NCBI RefSeq assembly: GCF_013167895.1
Contig: NZ_BLWC01000001.1
Span: forward strand, 1,550,001 to 1,614,000
DNA from: Streptomyces fulvorobeus
Lineage (GTDB): Bacteria; Actinomycetota; Actinomycetes; Streptomycetales; Streptomycetaceae
Length of the DNA: 64,000 nt
Reading direction: 5' to 3'
A model generated the notes under the pieces. That model saw only the letters and a program-made list of their open reading frames with translations, was not told the origin of the DNA and made no database searches. Of this stretch, positions 29,008 to 36,420 are shown in pieces. The translations under genes and the position numbers were made by a program. Each line of letters begins with the position of its first letter. Position 1 is the stretch's first letter.

Positions 29008-29509
29008 CGCTTCCCCTCTCTTGCAGCTGGTGCAGAGCCGTCGTGAGCTGGTGGATGGACGTCTGGATGCCGTTGATCTGGTCGGCCCTGTCCTTGGCCG
29101 GCGGGAGGTACATACGCCCCTGCTCGGCTTCCGGCATCTCGCCCTGGTGCTCGATGGCGTTGGACCCCGGCAGGGGCCAGTGCCCACGAATCCAGCCGCG
29201 GGTGTGATCTACAGGGTTCGTTCGTTCAGGGCTGACTCGGTACGGTTCGTCGCCGGCGCTCGCCTCGATGGGCAGCAGCAGGTGTACCGGGCCGACGTTC
29301 AACACCACAGCCAGAGCCAGCCATTCAGTAAGCGTCAGCTCCTGCCGGTTGCCGTTCTCCAGCTTCGCCACCGTGCTGCGAGTCCAGGGGACGCCCTGTT
29401 CTACCAGGCGCTCGGCTACCTGCTCGGCAGTCAGACCGCGTCGCTTGCGTGCCTCACGTACACGCTTCGCCACGGTGGCCGTGGGGGACCACGCTTCGCT
29501 TTGTTCCAT
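28991..29509 (-). CDS. XRE-family repressor-like regulator of the element
   Basis: A 172-aa protein. Residues 12-70 form a helix-turn-helix ('LTAEQVAERLVEQGV' and 'RSTVAKLENG'). The rest is unlike known peptidase or effector domains, and the C-terminal 'DQINGIQTSIHQLTTALHQL' could form a short coiled coil. It is transcribed with int and divergently from the excisionase gene, the position of the Stl/CI-type master repressor in satellites and prophages. The intergenic region holds two inverted repeats that could be its operators. Confidence 0.82.
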   Translation of the reverse strand: MEQSEAWSPTATVAKRVREARKRRGLTAEQVAERLVEQGVPWTRSTVAKLENGNRQELTLTEWLALAVVLNVGPVHLLLPIEASAGDEPYRVSPERTNPVDHTRGWIRGHWPLPGSNAIEHQGEMPEAEQGRMYLPPAKDRADQINGIQTSIHQLTTALHQLQERGSDGEYR

Positions 29510-29528
29510 GAGAGCACGCTAATGGGAA

Positions 29529-29545
29529 CTTGCGGAACGCGCAAG
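29529..29545. promoter_or_regulatory. inverted repeat 1 in the int-xre/xis switch region
   Basis: CTTGCGGAACGCGCAAG holds 6-bp inverted arms CTTGCG / CGCAAG. It lies 20 bases from the XRE start, so a bound repressor would block its promoter. Candidate operator. Confidence 0.5.
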
Positions 29546-29593
29546 AGCGGGGCACTATGAGCAACGACGGGCGACCATTGCCCGTGAGTGTTC

Positions 29594-29622
29594 TTTCAAG
29601 GGACGTTTACGGTCCTTTGAAA
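29594..29622. promoter_or_regulatory. inverted repeat 2 upstream of xis
   Basis: TTTCAAGGGAC and GTCCTTTGAAA form arms matching at 10 of 11 positions around a 7-base centre. The repeat ends 4 bases before the AAGGAGG ribosome site of xis. It could be an operator or a 5' hairpin near the ribosome site. Confidence 0.5.
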
Positions 29623-29636
29623 CCCAAGGAGGGGTG

Positions 29637-29831
29637 ATGGCTCCCAAGGTCCAGCTCTACTCGCCTGCCGCACTGGCCGAATACCTCGGCGTTCCGCTCA
29701 AGACCGTCTACCGGTGGAACCACACCGGCACCGGCCCGAAGCCCTGCCCGGTCGGAAGGCACGTCCGCTACCGGCCCGCAGACGTCGAAGCATGGCTCGA
29801 CCGGCAGCAGGGCGGGAGCGCGGCGGCGTGA
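29637..29831 (+). CDS. excisionase/AlpA-like MerR-type HTH protein
   Basis: A 64-aa winged-helix protein. 'YSPAALAEYLGVPLKTVYRW' followed by 'GRHVRYRPADVEAWLDRQ' is the DNA-binding domain of the excisionase/helix_turn_helix_17 family. It would direct excision with Int or activate the rightward operon. It follows a strong AAGGAGGGG site. GTG 29634 immediately precedes the ATG and is an alternative start. The stop overlaps the next gene's GTG (GTGA). Confidence 0.88.
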   Translation: MAPKVQLYSPAALAEYLGVPLKTVYRWNHTGTGPKPCPVGRHVRYRPADVEAWLDRQQGGSAAA

Positions 29832-30379
29832 CCGGCACGCACAACGCCCCCGGCGGCGAACCGGGGGCGGTGAGAGACCAGCTGGGCGGCGGGTCGACTC
29901 CCACCGTACCGAACTCCGGTCGGCGCCTGCGCGCCATTCCCGAGAATGCCACCGCAGGGGACGTCACCGCGCTCCGTGCCGAGATGCAGGTAGCCGCGCT
30001 CGGTGTCGACAGCTGGCCGACCTACGGTTCCCCGACCTGGCTGCGGCTCGCCCCGAAGGACCCGCGCGCGTACGCGGCCATCCTCGAAGCGGCCGAGCGG
30101 CACCGCCGAGCCGATGCCGAGACGCAGCGTCTCGACAGGCTCATGGACGAGGACCCGGTGACGTGGTGGCGAGAGATCACCGCAGACGCCAACGCCTACG
30201 CAGCGCGGCAGGGCCACGCAATCGCTGCCCGCCGCACCGCCGAAGAGATCCGTACCGCTCGCGACAGGGCCACTCACCGGGAGCCGCACCAACTGCGCGC
30301 GACGCCTGGTTGGCCGCCCATCGCCATCCCCGGGCACCCGGGCCGGTACCTCACCCATGGTCAGGAGATCAGCGCGTGA
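29828..30379 (+). CDS. element protein of unknown function, second gene of the rightward operon
   Basis: A 183-aa protein. The start GTG 29828 overlaps the xis stop, and its own stop overlaps the start of the ATPase gene, so all three are translationally coupled. Proline/glycine-rich residues 1-35 are followed by a helical, charged region ('ILEAAERHRRADAETQRL') and a basic C-terminus. 'SPTWLRLAPKDPRAYAAILEA' resembles proteins annotated DUF2742 in actinobacterial phages and plasmids. Its position before the ATPase suggests a replication or loading accessory role. Confidence 0.65.
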   Translation: MTGTHNAPGGEPGAVRDQLGGGSTPTVPNSGRRLRAIPENATAGDVTALRAEMQVAALGVDSWPTYGSPTWLRLAPKDPRAYAAILEAAERHRRADAETQRLDRLMDEDPVTWWREITADANAYAARQGHAIAARRTAEEIRTARDRATHREPHQLRATPGWPPIAIPGHPGRYLTHGQEISA

Positions 30380-31728
30380 CCACCTCATATGACCCCACGG
30401 GCCTGCCGCCGGACGACATTCTTACGGCAGGACTGGCAGACCTGCCCGCCCTTGAGTGGGACGACGGCCCGGTTGAGCAGCCCGGCCCCATCGGCAGGAA
30501 GCTGCGCCTTACTCGCGCCTCGGACATCGAGCCCGAGCCCGTTGTCTGGGCCTGGCTCGACGAAGAGGAGGGACGTGTCCCTGCCGGGGCGCTGTCCATC
30601 GCCGCCGGCAGGGAAGGCACCGGAAAGTCCTCGTTCGGCATGTGGATGGCCGCCCACATCACCGCGGGCACACTGCCCGGAGCGTTCCAAGGCCGCCCCC
30701 GCGCCGTCTTCTACGTCGCCGTAGAGGACTCCTGGAAGCACACAATCGTGCCGCGCCTCATGGCTGCCGGGGCAGACCTCGACCTGGTGTACCGGGTCGA
30801 GGCCGTCGAAGCAGAGTTCGGCGAGACAACGCTCAGCCTGCCCCAGGACAACAGCCTGATGGAGCAGGCCATCAAGGACTACGACGTGGCCTTGGTCGTC
30901 CTCGACCCGCTCATGTCGTGCATGGGCAAGGGCATCGACACCCACCGGGAGCGCGACGTACGGACCGCCCTTGACCCGCTCGCACAGATGGCCGAGCGGA
31001 CCGGCTGCGTCCTGCTTGGCATCGCCCACTTCGGCAAGGGCGCCGGCACGGACCCGTCCGCGCTCATCACCGGGTCCGGCGCGTTCAAGAACGTCCCCCG
31101 GGCCGTGTTCGGATTCGCCCGCGACGACGACAACGACTGCCGGGTAATGAGCCAGTCGAAGAACAGCCTCGGCAGGGACGACCTCCCGTCGCTCACCTAC
31201 AACATCGCCACCGCCGAAGTGGAGACGAAGAAGGGCGCCGCGTACGTCGGCCGCTTCGTCTTCACCGGAGAGGCGACCCGCAGCGTTCAGGAGATCCTCG
31301 CGCAAGGACAGGAGGGCGACCGCGGCGAGCGGGATGAGGCCGGGGCGTGGCTCGTCGACTACCTCACGGACAACGGCGGAGAGGCGTCCGCCGGCGACGT
31401 CATCAAGGCCGCGGAGAAGGACGGGTTCGCCAAGCACACCATCCAGCGGGCCCGCTCGAAGGCGGGCGTCACCTCCCAGAAATCGGGGTTCGGGAAAAGC
31501 TGGGTTTGGGTACTCAGCGTGACCGACACCGACGAAGGCAACACGAAGGTGACGAAGATGACGCCGAATCCGACGTCAGAATCTTCGTCTTCTTCGTCAC
31601 CTTCGGGGTCACCTTCGGCACCCGAGTCACAGAACGTCACCCCAGTCGGGTTGCTCTGCACCGTCTGCCGGACCCCCCTCGACCCCGTGCACGCGACTAC
31701 CGGCGACACCACACACCCCACCTGCTGA
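30376..31728 (+). CDS. RecA/RepA-like AAA ATPase of the element
   Basis: A 450-aa protein. Walker A is GREGTGKSS (78-86) and Walker B is VALVVLDPL (171-179, D177). It fits the AAA_25/RepA hexameric helicase type that drives replication of phages and satellites. A winged-helix-like segment near 330-385 follows the ATPase core. The tail is serine-rich and ends in a C-x2-C...H...C cluster ('CTVCRTPLDP') that may bind zinc. No primase domain is visible. The start is GTG 30376, overlapping the upstream stop. Confidence 0.85.
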   Translation: MTTSYDPTGLPPDDILTAGLADLPALEWDDGPVEQPGPIGRKLRLTRASDIEPEPVVWAWLDEEEGRVPAGALSIAAGREGTGKSSFGMWMAAHITAGTLPGAFQGRPRAVFYVAVEDSWKHTIVPRLMAAGADLDLVYRVEAVEAEFGETTLSLPQDNSLMEQAIKDYDVALVVLDPLMSCMGKGIDTHRERDVRTALDPLAQMAERTGCVLLGIAHFGKGAGTDPSALITGSGAFKNVPRAVFGFARDDDNDCRVMSQSKNSLGRDDLPSLTYNIATAEVETKKGAAYVGRFVFTGEATRSVQEILAQGQEGDRGERDEAGAWLVDYLTDNGGEASAGDVIKAAEKDGFAKHTIQRARSKAGVTSQKSGFGKSWVWVLSVTDTDEGNTKVTKMTPNPTSESSSSSSPSGSPSAPESQNVTPVGLLCTVCRTPLDPVHATTGDTTHPTC

Positions 31729-31745
31729 ACCGAAGGGAGCACGCC

Positions 31746-31994
31746 ATGAAGCCCACCCGCACAGACTTCGTCGCTGGACCGGCCAACACCCTGGCCGCCA
31801 TGGTCACCAACTACCGGTGCGGCCACTGCACCGGCGTCGTCGAGGCCCTGACGACCGACGAGACGACCGGCGCCATGCACGCCTACGTCCGACATGACGA
31901 CGGGTGCCCGGTCCTCACCGGGGCCGTCTCCCCGATCCCCGACACCTTCCGCGCCGCGACCAAGGAGACCCGCCATGACGTCACCGACCGCTGA
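31746..31994 (+). CDS. small zinc-ribbon-like element protein
   Basis: An 82-aa protein with 'YRCGHCTG' and a downstream 'HDDGCPV', a possible C-x2-C/H/C metal site. It begins at ATG 31746 with GAAGGGAG upstream and ends by overlapping the next gene by 20 bp. I do not recognise a family. It belongs to the rightward operon between the ATPase and the capsid. Confidence 0.6.
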   Translation: MKPTRTDFVAGPANTLAAMVTNYRCGHCTGVVEALTTDETTGAMHAYVRHDDGCPVLTGAVSPIPDTFRAATKETRHDVTDR

Positions 31995-32202
31995 GACCGT
32001 CGTCGCCCTGCTCCGCGCGGGGCTCGCCAACGACCAGGAAGGCCAGGCCGTCATCCTCGCGTCCTGCGACCCGCTCGATCTCCTCGGTGCGCTCGCCGGC
32101 TTCACCATCGCCATGGGGCACAACGTGTTCCACGGGGCCGACAACTTCGACGAGTTCCTGTCCGACTGGCAGGCCGCCCACCTGAACGACCCGATGCCGT
32201 AA
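31975..32202 (+). CDS. small acidic element protein
   Basis: A 75-aa protein starting 'MTSPTAETVVALLRAGLAND'. It is mostly helical and ends in 'DEFLSDWQAAHLNDPMP'. AAGGAGA lies 7 bases before the ATG. It overlaps the preceding gene by 20 bp. A hairpin after its stop suggests that the early operon ends here. Function unknown. Confidence 0.6.
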   Translation: MTSPTAETVVALLRAGLANDQEGQAVILASCDPLDLLGALAGFTIAMGHNVFHGADNFDEFLSDWQAAHLNDPMP

Positions 32203-32240
32203 CATCAGTCCCGGCACGGTGCAGGCTCCGCCTCACCCAA

Positions 32241-32273
32241 CGACCACCGACCAGGGCCCCGCCCCGGTGGTCG
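32241..32273 (+). terminator. hairpin ending the early operon of the element
   Basis: CGACCACCG / CGGTGGTCG is a perfect 9-bp outer stem, with an inner GGGC/GCCC pair. It lies between the 75-aa gene and the capsid gene, about 38 bases after the stop. It could also act partly as an attenuator for the capsid gene. Confidence 0.6.
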
Positions 32274-32378
32274 CCTGAATCTCCCTCAGCGCCGATCTCC
32301 GGCCGCGCGAGTGCACCGCACCGCGGACCCGTCGAGACCTCCGGCGCAGACCACCTCACTGCGTATCAGGAGACCCTC

Positions 32379-33707
32379 GTGCCTACCAACACCCTGCCCA
32401 CCGCTGCCAGCCTCACCGAGCGCCAGCCCGGCCAGACCTTCCAGCAGCACATCGAAGCCGTACGCCAGGCCATGAGCGGCCGCCTCGGCGCAATGCAGAC
32501 CCTCACCGACAACGCCACCGTCGAAGGCCGCGAGCTGCTCGCCTCCGAGCAGCGCGAGTTCGACGCCCACGACGATGAGACCCGCCGACTCGGGATCGTC
32601 CTGCGCCGCCTGGAGAACTCCCCGGAGGGCCGCCAGGTCGACTACGGGCAGATCCTCACCACCGGCACCACCAGCCGCACCGCCGCGCCCGAGCTGCCCC
32701 TGCTGACCCGGGGCCAGTCCTTCGCCGACTGGACCGCCCGGCACGGCCACGGTGCCCCGCAGGAAGGTGGGGAGGTTCGCCTGGGCGCCCTGCTCCGTAC
32801 GTGGGTCACCGGCCGCCGGGACGGCCTGAACGACGCTGAACTCCGCGCCATGGCCGAAGGCACCGCAACCGCCGGCGGCCACCTCGTACCGACGCCGACC
32901 GCCGCACAGCTCATCGACCGGGCCCGGAACACCGCCCGCGTCTTCCAGGCCGGGGCGACCACCGTCCCCATGGACTCGGCCACCCTCAAGGTCCCCCGGC
33001 TCACCGGCAGCTCGGCCCCGGCCTGGCGCAACGAGAATGCGCCCGTCGCCGAAGGTGACCTAACCCTCGATGCCGTGACGCTCACCGCCCGCTCGATGGC
33101 GTTCCTCGTCAAGATGAGCCGCGAACTCATCGAGGACAGCCAGCCCGGCATCGTCAACGTCATCGAGACCGACCTCGCCGCGCAGGTCGCCCTGGAGCTC
33201 GACCGCGTCGCCCTGCGCGGCACCGGCACCGCACCCGAGCCCCGCGGCGTCCGCAACCAGACCGGCGTAACCCTCATCTCGCACGGCACCAACGGCGAGA
33301 CCATCGCCAACCTGGGATACGACATGCTCATTGACTCCCAGGCCGCGATCCGGGCGCAGAACTTCGAGCCCACCGCCGTCATCGACTCCCCCCGTACAGA
33401 GCAGGGACTCGCCAAGCTCAAGGATCTCAACGGGCAGTACATCCAGCCCCCGGCCGGCCTGCTGCCCCGGCACCCCACCAACCAGATCCCCATCAACCTC
33501 ACCGTCGGCAGCAGTACCGACACCAGCGAGGTCTACACCGGGCAGTGGGATCAGCTGTACTTCGGTCTTCGCACCGGGCCTATGACCATCCAGCTCGTGG
33601 AGCGGTACGCCGACGTCGGTCAGGTCGCGCTCCTCATCTGGATGCGCGGAGACATCGCCCTCGCCCACGGTGAGGCGTTCGCCGTCGACCTCGGAGTGCG
33701 AGCATGA
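32379..33707 (+). CDS. HK97-fold phage major capsid protein
   Basis: A 442-aa protein of the phage_capsid family (PF05065). Residues 15-80 form a helical delta/scaffold-like region ('EAVRQAMSGRLGAMQTL', 'ASEQREFDAHDDETRRL'). From about 140 the fold begins ('GTATAGGHLVPTP'), followed by 'VPRLTGSSAPAWRNENAPVA' with the E-loop strand, 'MSRELIEDSQPGIVNVIETDL' (spine helix) and a C-terminal A-domain ending 'AFAVDLGVRA'. GTG 32379 has an AGGAGA site. It is the only virion gene in the element, with no protease, portal or terminase nearby, so assembly must rely on a helper or on self-assembly. Encapsulins are shorter and lack the delta region. Confidence 0.9.
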   Translation: MPTNTLPTAASLTERQPGQTFQQHIEAVRQAMSGRLGAMQTLTDNATVEGRELLASEQREFDAHDDETRRLGIVLRRLENSPEGRQVDYGQILTTGTTSRTAAPELPLLTRGQSFADWTARHGHGAPQEGGEVRLGALLRTWVTGRRDGLNDAELRAMAEGTATAGGHLVPTPTAAQLIDRARNTARVFQAGATTVPMDSATLKVPRLTGSSAPAWRNENAPVAEGDLTLDAVTLTARSMAFLVKMSRELIEDSQPGIVNVIETDLAAQVALELDRVALRGTGTAPEPRGVRNQTGVTLISHGTNGETIANLGYDMLIDSQAAIRAQNFEPTAVIDSPRTEQGLAKLKDLNGQYIQPPAGLLPRHPTNQIPINLTVGSSTDTSEVYTGQWDQLYFGLRTGPMTIQLVERYADVGQVALLIWMRGDIALAHGEAFAVDLGVRA

Positions 33708-33931
33708 GCGACCACATGAACCAGGCCGACGTACCCAACACCGGCCCCGGCCCCGGCCCGCACCAACCCGACGCAGTCGAGCACGCGACGGAAGACCTGC
33801 TGATCGAGCGGCCCGACCTCGGGCCCGGCTGTCACACGCTAGTCATCGCGGGCGAAGCGGTCCCGAAGCAGCACGCTGAGCGTCCACGTCAGCCCCTCCG
33901 CGCCGCGAGCAAGGCCAAGCGGCGCACCTGA
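33704..33931 (+). CDS. small protein coupled to the capsid gene
   Basis: A 75-aa protein. The ATG at 33704 overlaps the capsid stop (ATGA), so translation is coupled. The N-terminal half is Pro/Gly/Asn-rich and probably disordered, 'GPGCHTLVIAGEAVPKQHAE' is central, and the tail is very basic (KAKRRT). Tight coupling to the capsid suggests a virion-related job such as capsid decoration, nucleic-acid binding or size redirection. That is inference; I know no homologue. Confidence 0.65.
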   Translation: MSDHMNQADVPNTGPGPGPHQPDAVEHATEDLLIERPDLGPGCHTLVIAGEAVPKQHAERPRQPLRAASKAKRRT

Positions 33932-34040
33932 CTCCGGCGGGGCGTCAAACCGAACGCAGTGCCTCCTCGGCAAGGCCGGATAGGTGCTCCCACACCGAGA
34001 CGCCGGCCTGCGCCCCGCCGCAGCACATCGCACAGAGTGA

Positions 34041-34077
34041 ACAGAGCACCGACACGATCCCAGTGTCGGTGCTCTGT
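34041..34077 (+). terminator. strong hairpin after the capsid operon
   Basis: A 15-bp perfect stem ACAGAGCACCGACAC / GTGTCGGTGCTCTGT with a 7-base loop, about 110 bases after the last capsid-operon stop. Confidence 0.85.
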
Positions 34078-34379
34078 CGCGTGCCGGTCTCGCGCGTAGG
34101 GAGGGAGCTGGGTCAAAACTTGAACCCGCAGATGGGCGACCCAAACGCCCTTGTCGCCCTGTTTTTTGCGCGGCCATTTTCAAAGACGATCTTGACCCCA
34201 ATTCAAGTTCCAACCCAATTATGAGCGTCACTCTCCGTGATGTAACGCTCGGTTAGTGCACTGCGTTGCGGGCAATGGCCCGAACTCCCGAGCTCGGGCG
34301 CAATCTTTCGCAACTGCTGCCCTTGGCCCGACTGGTGGATGCATGCTGGTCGCCCTACCAACGGGAAGGGAGCGCCAGC
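34078..34379 (+). promoter_or_regulatory. A/T-rich control region between the capsid and cargo operons
   Basis: This is the most A/T-rich stretch of the element, with TTTTTT at 34162-34167 and 'ATTTTC' and 'CCAATTCAAGTTCC' nearby. GGGTCAA (34110) and TTGACCC (34192) form an inverted pair, as do AACTTGAA (34117-34124) and TTCAAGTT (34202-34209). TTGACC at 34192-34197 with AATTAT at 34217-34222 could be a promoter with a long spacer for the cargo operon. No gene is supported in it. It could equally be a replication or packaging site. Confidence 0.45.
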
Positions 34380-34583
34380 ATGACGCTCAGGTTCATCGGC
34401 ACCACGTCCGAGCACGGCAACTGCCCGACGCTGTACGAAGTCGAGGAAACCGGCGACATCGTCGTCCAGGGCGACCGCCTCACGAAGCCCGAGGACCTTG
34501 CCCAGCTGCGCGACGTCGGCGAGCACGAGACGTTCGTCGTCATCCCGCGCGCGCTCTTGACCCGCTTCGCCCCCAAGGAGTGA
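34380..34583 (+). CDS. small protein upstream of DUF6879 gene
   Basis: A 67-aa protein starting 'MTLRFIGTTSEHGNCPTLYE', with an AAGGGAG site 7 bases upstream. It is acidic and probably beta-rich ('YEVEETGDIVVQGDRL'). Such short proteins often precede DUF6879 genes in Streptomyces, much as DUF397 proteins accompany XRE regulators. The next start is 3 bases after its stop, so the two are coupled. Confidence 0.7.
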   Translation: MTLRFIGTTSEHGNCPTLYEVEETGDIVVQGDRLTKPEDLAQLRDVGEHETFVVIPRALLTRFAPKE

Positions 34584-34585
34584 CC

Positions 34586-35122
34586 GTGCCGCCGCTGATC
34601 CCCTTCAAGGAGATCACTCACCACTTTGCCGAGTTCCAGCACACCGCGTTCCGCCTGGAGACCCGCCGGGGCTACGCCACCGACCGGTCCGGCGCCCGCT
34701 TTCAGGCGTTCATGGGCGATACCGACCCGGCTCCGGAACCGGATCACCCGTGGAACGTGAACGTACGGGCCAAGGCCGAGCAGGGCGCACGGTTCTCCCG
34801 CGTACGGATCGTTGACGACCCGCCCACGGACGGGCAGCGCTTCCTCATGGCCACAGCCGCCGGGAACGTGGATGCGGGCGAGGACATTCGTGTATTGCCC
34901 CGCGCCCACGCGGAACAGCTCGGTCTGCCCAACTGCGATCTGTGGTTGTTCGACTCCCGCATCCTGGTGCGCATGCACATCGACGACACCGACACCACGA
35001 TCGGCGTTGAGCTCGTCGAGGACCCGGGCGAGGTGCTGGACGCGTGCCGGGCCCGTGACGCCGCCCTCGCGGCTGCTCGGCCTTCTGCCGAAGTCTGGGC
35101 GCGGGTACGTTCGTCCGTGTGA
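34586..35122 (+). CDS. DUF6879 family protein
   Basis: A 178-aa protein with 'FAEFQHTAFRLETRRGYATD', 'EQGARFSRVRIVDDPPTDGQ' and 'DLWLFDSRILVRMHIDD', matching DUF6879. The family is common in streptomycetes beside XRE/DUF5753 regulators and is thought to work with them. The biochemical role is unknown, and I see no nuclease or kinase motif. The start is GTG 34586. The end overlaps the XRE start (GTGA). Confidence 0.82.
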   Translation: MPPLIPFKEITHHFAEFQHTAFRLETRRGYATDRSGARFQAFMGDTDPAPEPDHPWNVNVRAKAEQGARFSRVRIVDDPPTDGQRFLMATAAGNVDAGEDIRVLPRAHAEQLGLPNCDLWLFDSRILVRMHIDDTDTTIGVELVEDPGEVLDACRARDAALAAARPSAEVWARVRSSV

Positions 35123-35961
35123 GTACGGACTTCCAGAGCGGCCGTGAGGCTCTCGGTGCGCGGCTGAGCGAACTGCGCGCCGAGACCGGTCTCAACGGCA
35201 AGGAGTTCGCCGCGCGGCTCGGCTGGCAGCGCTCGAAAGTGTCCCGGCTCCAGAACGGCCGGCAGACCGCCACCCCCGGTGATCTCGAAGCGTGGGCCAA
35301 CGCAGCGGGACACTCCGGCGCGTTCGCCGAGCTGCTCTCGCGCCTGCGCGGTCTGGAGTCACAGCAACGGCACTGGCGCCGCCAACTCGCCGCGGGACAC
35401 GCCCCAGTGCAGGACCGGTACGTCGTCGAGTACCGGCGAACCGCCACGATGCGCGGCTACGAACCCACCGTCATCCCGGGCTTGTTCCAGACCCCGGACT
35501 ACGCCCGCCACCTCCTGGTGCAGAACGCCGAGCTGATGCGCTCCCCACGGGACACCGACGCGGCCGTGCAGGCCCGCATGCACCGACAAGCGGTGCTGTA
35601 CGAGGCAGGCAAGCTGTTCCGCGTCCTCATCTGGGAAGGCGCCCTGCACGCGTTCGTCGGCACCCGGGACGCCATGGCCGGCCAGCTGGACCGCCTCGTC
35701 GGCCTCATCGGCATGTCCACGGTGGAGCTCGGCATCGTTCCCCTTGGTGCTCCGATGGGCATCACGCCGAAGCATGGTTTCTGGATCTTCGACGAGGAGC
35801 GGGTCATCGTCGAGACGATCAACACCGAGTTGCAGTACGACGCCGCCGACGACCTCGCTCTGTACGGCCGCGTCTGGGACCAACTGCACGCAGCCGCGGC
35901 GTTCGGGCCGCAGGCGCACCGCCTCATCGCCCGCGCGCGAGCAGCGATTGCGGCGGCCTGA
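35119..35961 (+). CDS. XRE regulator with DUF5753 domain (WhiJ-like)
   Basis: A 280-aa protein. Residues 10-65 are an XRE helix-turn-helix ('GLNGKEFAARLGWQRSKVSR'). Residues 95-275 are DUF5753 ('YEPTVIPGLFQTPDYARHLL', 'HGFWIFDEERVIVETI'). This is the WhiJ-like regulator type that pairs with a small partner to control development or act like a toxin-antitoxin switch in Streptomyces. Here the partner is probably DUF6879. The GTG start overlaps the upstream stop. It is distinct from the element's repressor at 28991. Confidence 0.88.
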   Translation: MSTDFQSGREALGARLSELRAETGLNGKEFAARLGWQRSKVSRLQNGRQTATPGDLEAWANAAGHSGAFAELLSRLRGLESQQRHWRRQLAAGHAPVQDRYVVEYRRTATMRGYEPTVIPGLFQTPDYARHLLVQNAELMRSPRDTDAAVQARMHRQAVLYEAGKLFRVLIWEGALHAFVGTRDAMAGQLDRLVGLIGMSTVELGIVPLGAPMGITPKHGFWIFDEERVIVETINTELQYDAADDLALYGRVWDQLHAAAAFGPQAHRLIARARAAIAAA

Positions 35962-36048
35962 GCAACCGGCTCCAACTCGCCCGCAGGCCCGCGCAATCCC
36001 GTGCAATCGCCGCGCGGCCAGGCGGCGCCGGTTCCTACCTTGCTGGTC

Positions 36049-36231
36049 ATGGCCACCATGGAGAGCATTCCGACGCCCGCATCCTTCGCCTGGTGCCACT
36101 GGCACGAGGGCCCGTCCGGCACCGCCGAACTGATTCGCATCATCGAGCAGGGCTCCGGCCCGGGGGCGGCCCTGTACGCCTGTGCCCCGTGCAGGGAGCA
36201 GCGCCGCCTCGTCCCCGACTGGCAGGCGTAG
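36049..36231 (+). CDS. small Cys-containing element protein
   Basis: A 60-aa protein. 'FAWCHWHEGPSG' and 'LYACAPCREQ' give a possible two-part metal site (C-x2-H ... C-x2-C). No clear ribosome site precedes ATG 36049, and ATG 36058 is also possible. It is followed after 2 bases by another small gene. Proteins of this look occur after XRE/DUF5753 genes in Streptomyces. Function unknown. Confidence 0.6.
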   Translation: MATMESIPTPASFAWCHWHEGPSGTAELIRIIEQGSGPGAALYACAPCREQRRLVPDWQA

Positions 36232-36233
36232 CC

Positions 36234-36410
36234 GTGCCGCCGGCAACCGAGGTGAAAGCCCCGGCCTGCCGGATCGACGAACACCGGTACTGCCCCGGCC
36301 CGTACGTCATCCGGCGGTCGGGCGCCCCGGCGTGGGAGGTGCCGATCGAAGTGCACCGGTGCGACTGCTCGTGTCACACCCTGCCGCCAGGCCAGACCGC
36401 AGCGCGCTGA
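36234..36410 (+). CDS. small Cys/His-rich element protein
   Basis: A 58-aa protein from GTG 36234, two bases after the previous stop. It contains 'CRIDEHRYCPGPYVIRR' and 'VHRCDCSCHTLPPG', a dense Cys/His pattern compatible with a small zinc fold. It is the last gene of the rightward cargo operon and ends 10 bases before a strong hairpin. Confidence 0.58.
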   Translation: MPPATEVKAPACRIDEHRYCPGPYVIRRSGAPAWEVPIEVHRCDCSCHTLPPGQTAAR

Positions 36411-36420
36411 GAACGCGAAG

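Noticed and set aside
32379..33707. Capsid-like protein as an encapsulin nanocompartment
   Set aside because: Encapsulins are about 270 residues without a delta region. This protein has 442 residues, a helical N-terminal part and sits in an integrase-bearing element.
33839..34231. Minus-strand open frame over the capsid-operon terminator
   Set aside because: It overlaps the coupled 75-aa gene and a perfect terminator, and its composition is not protein-like.
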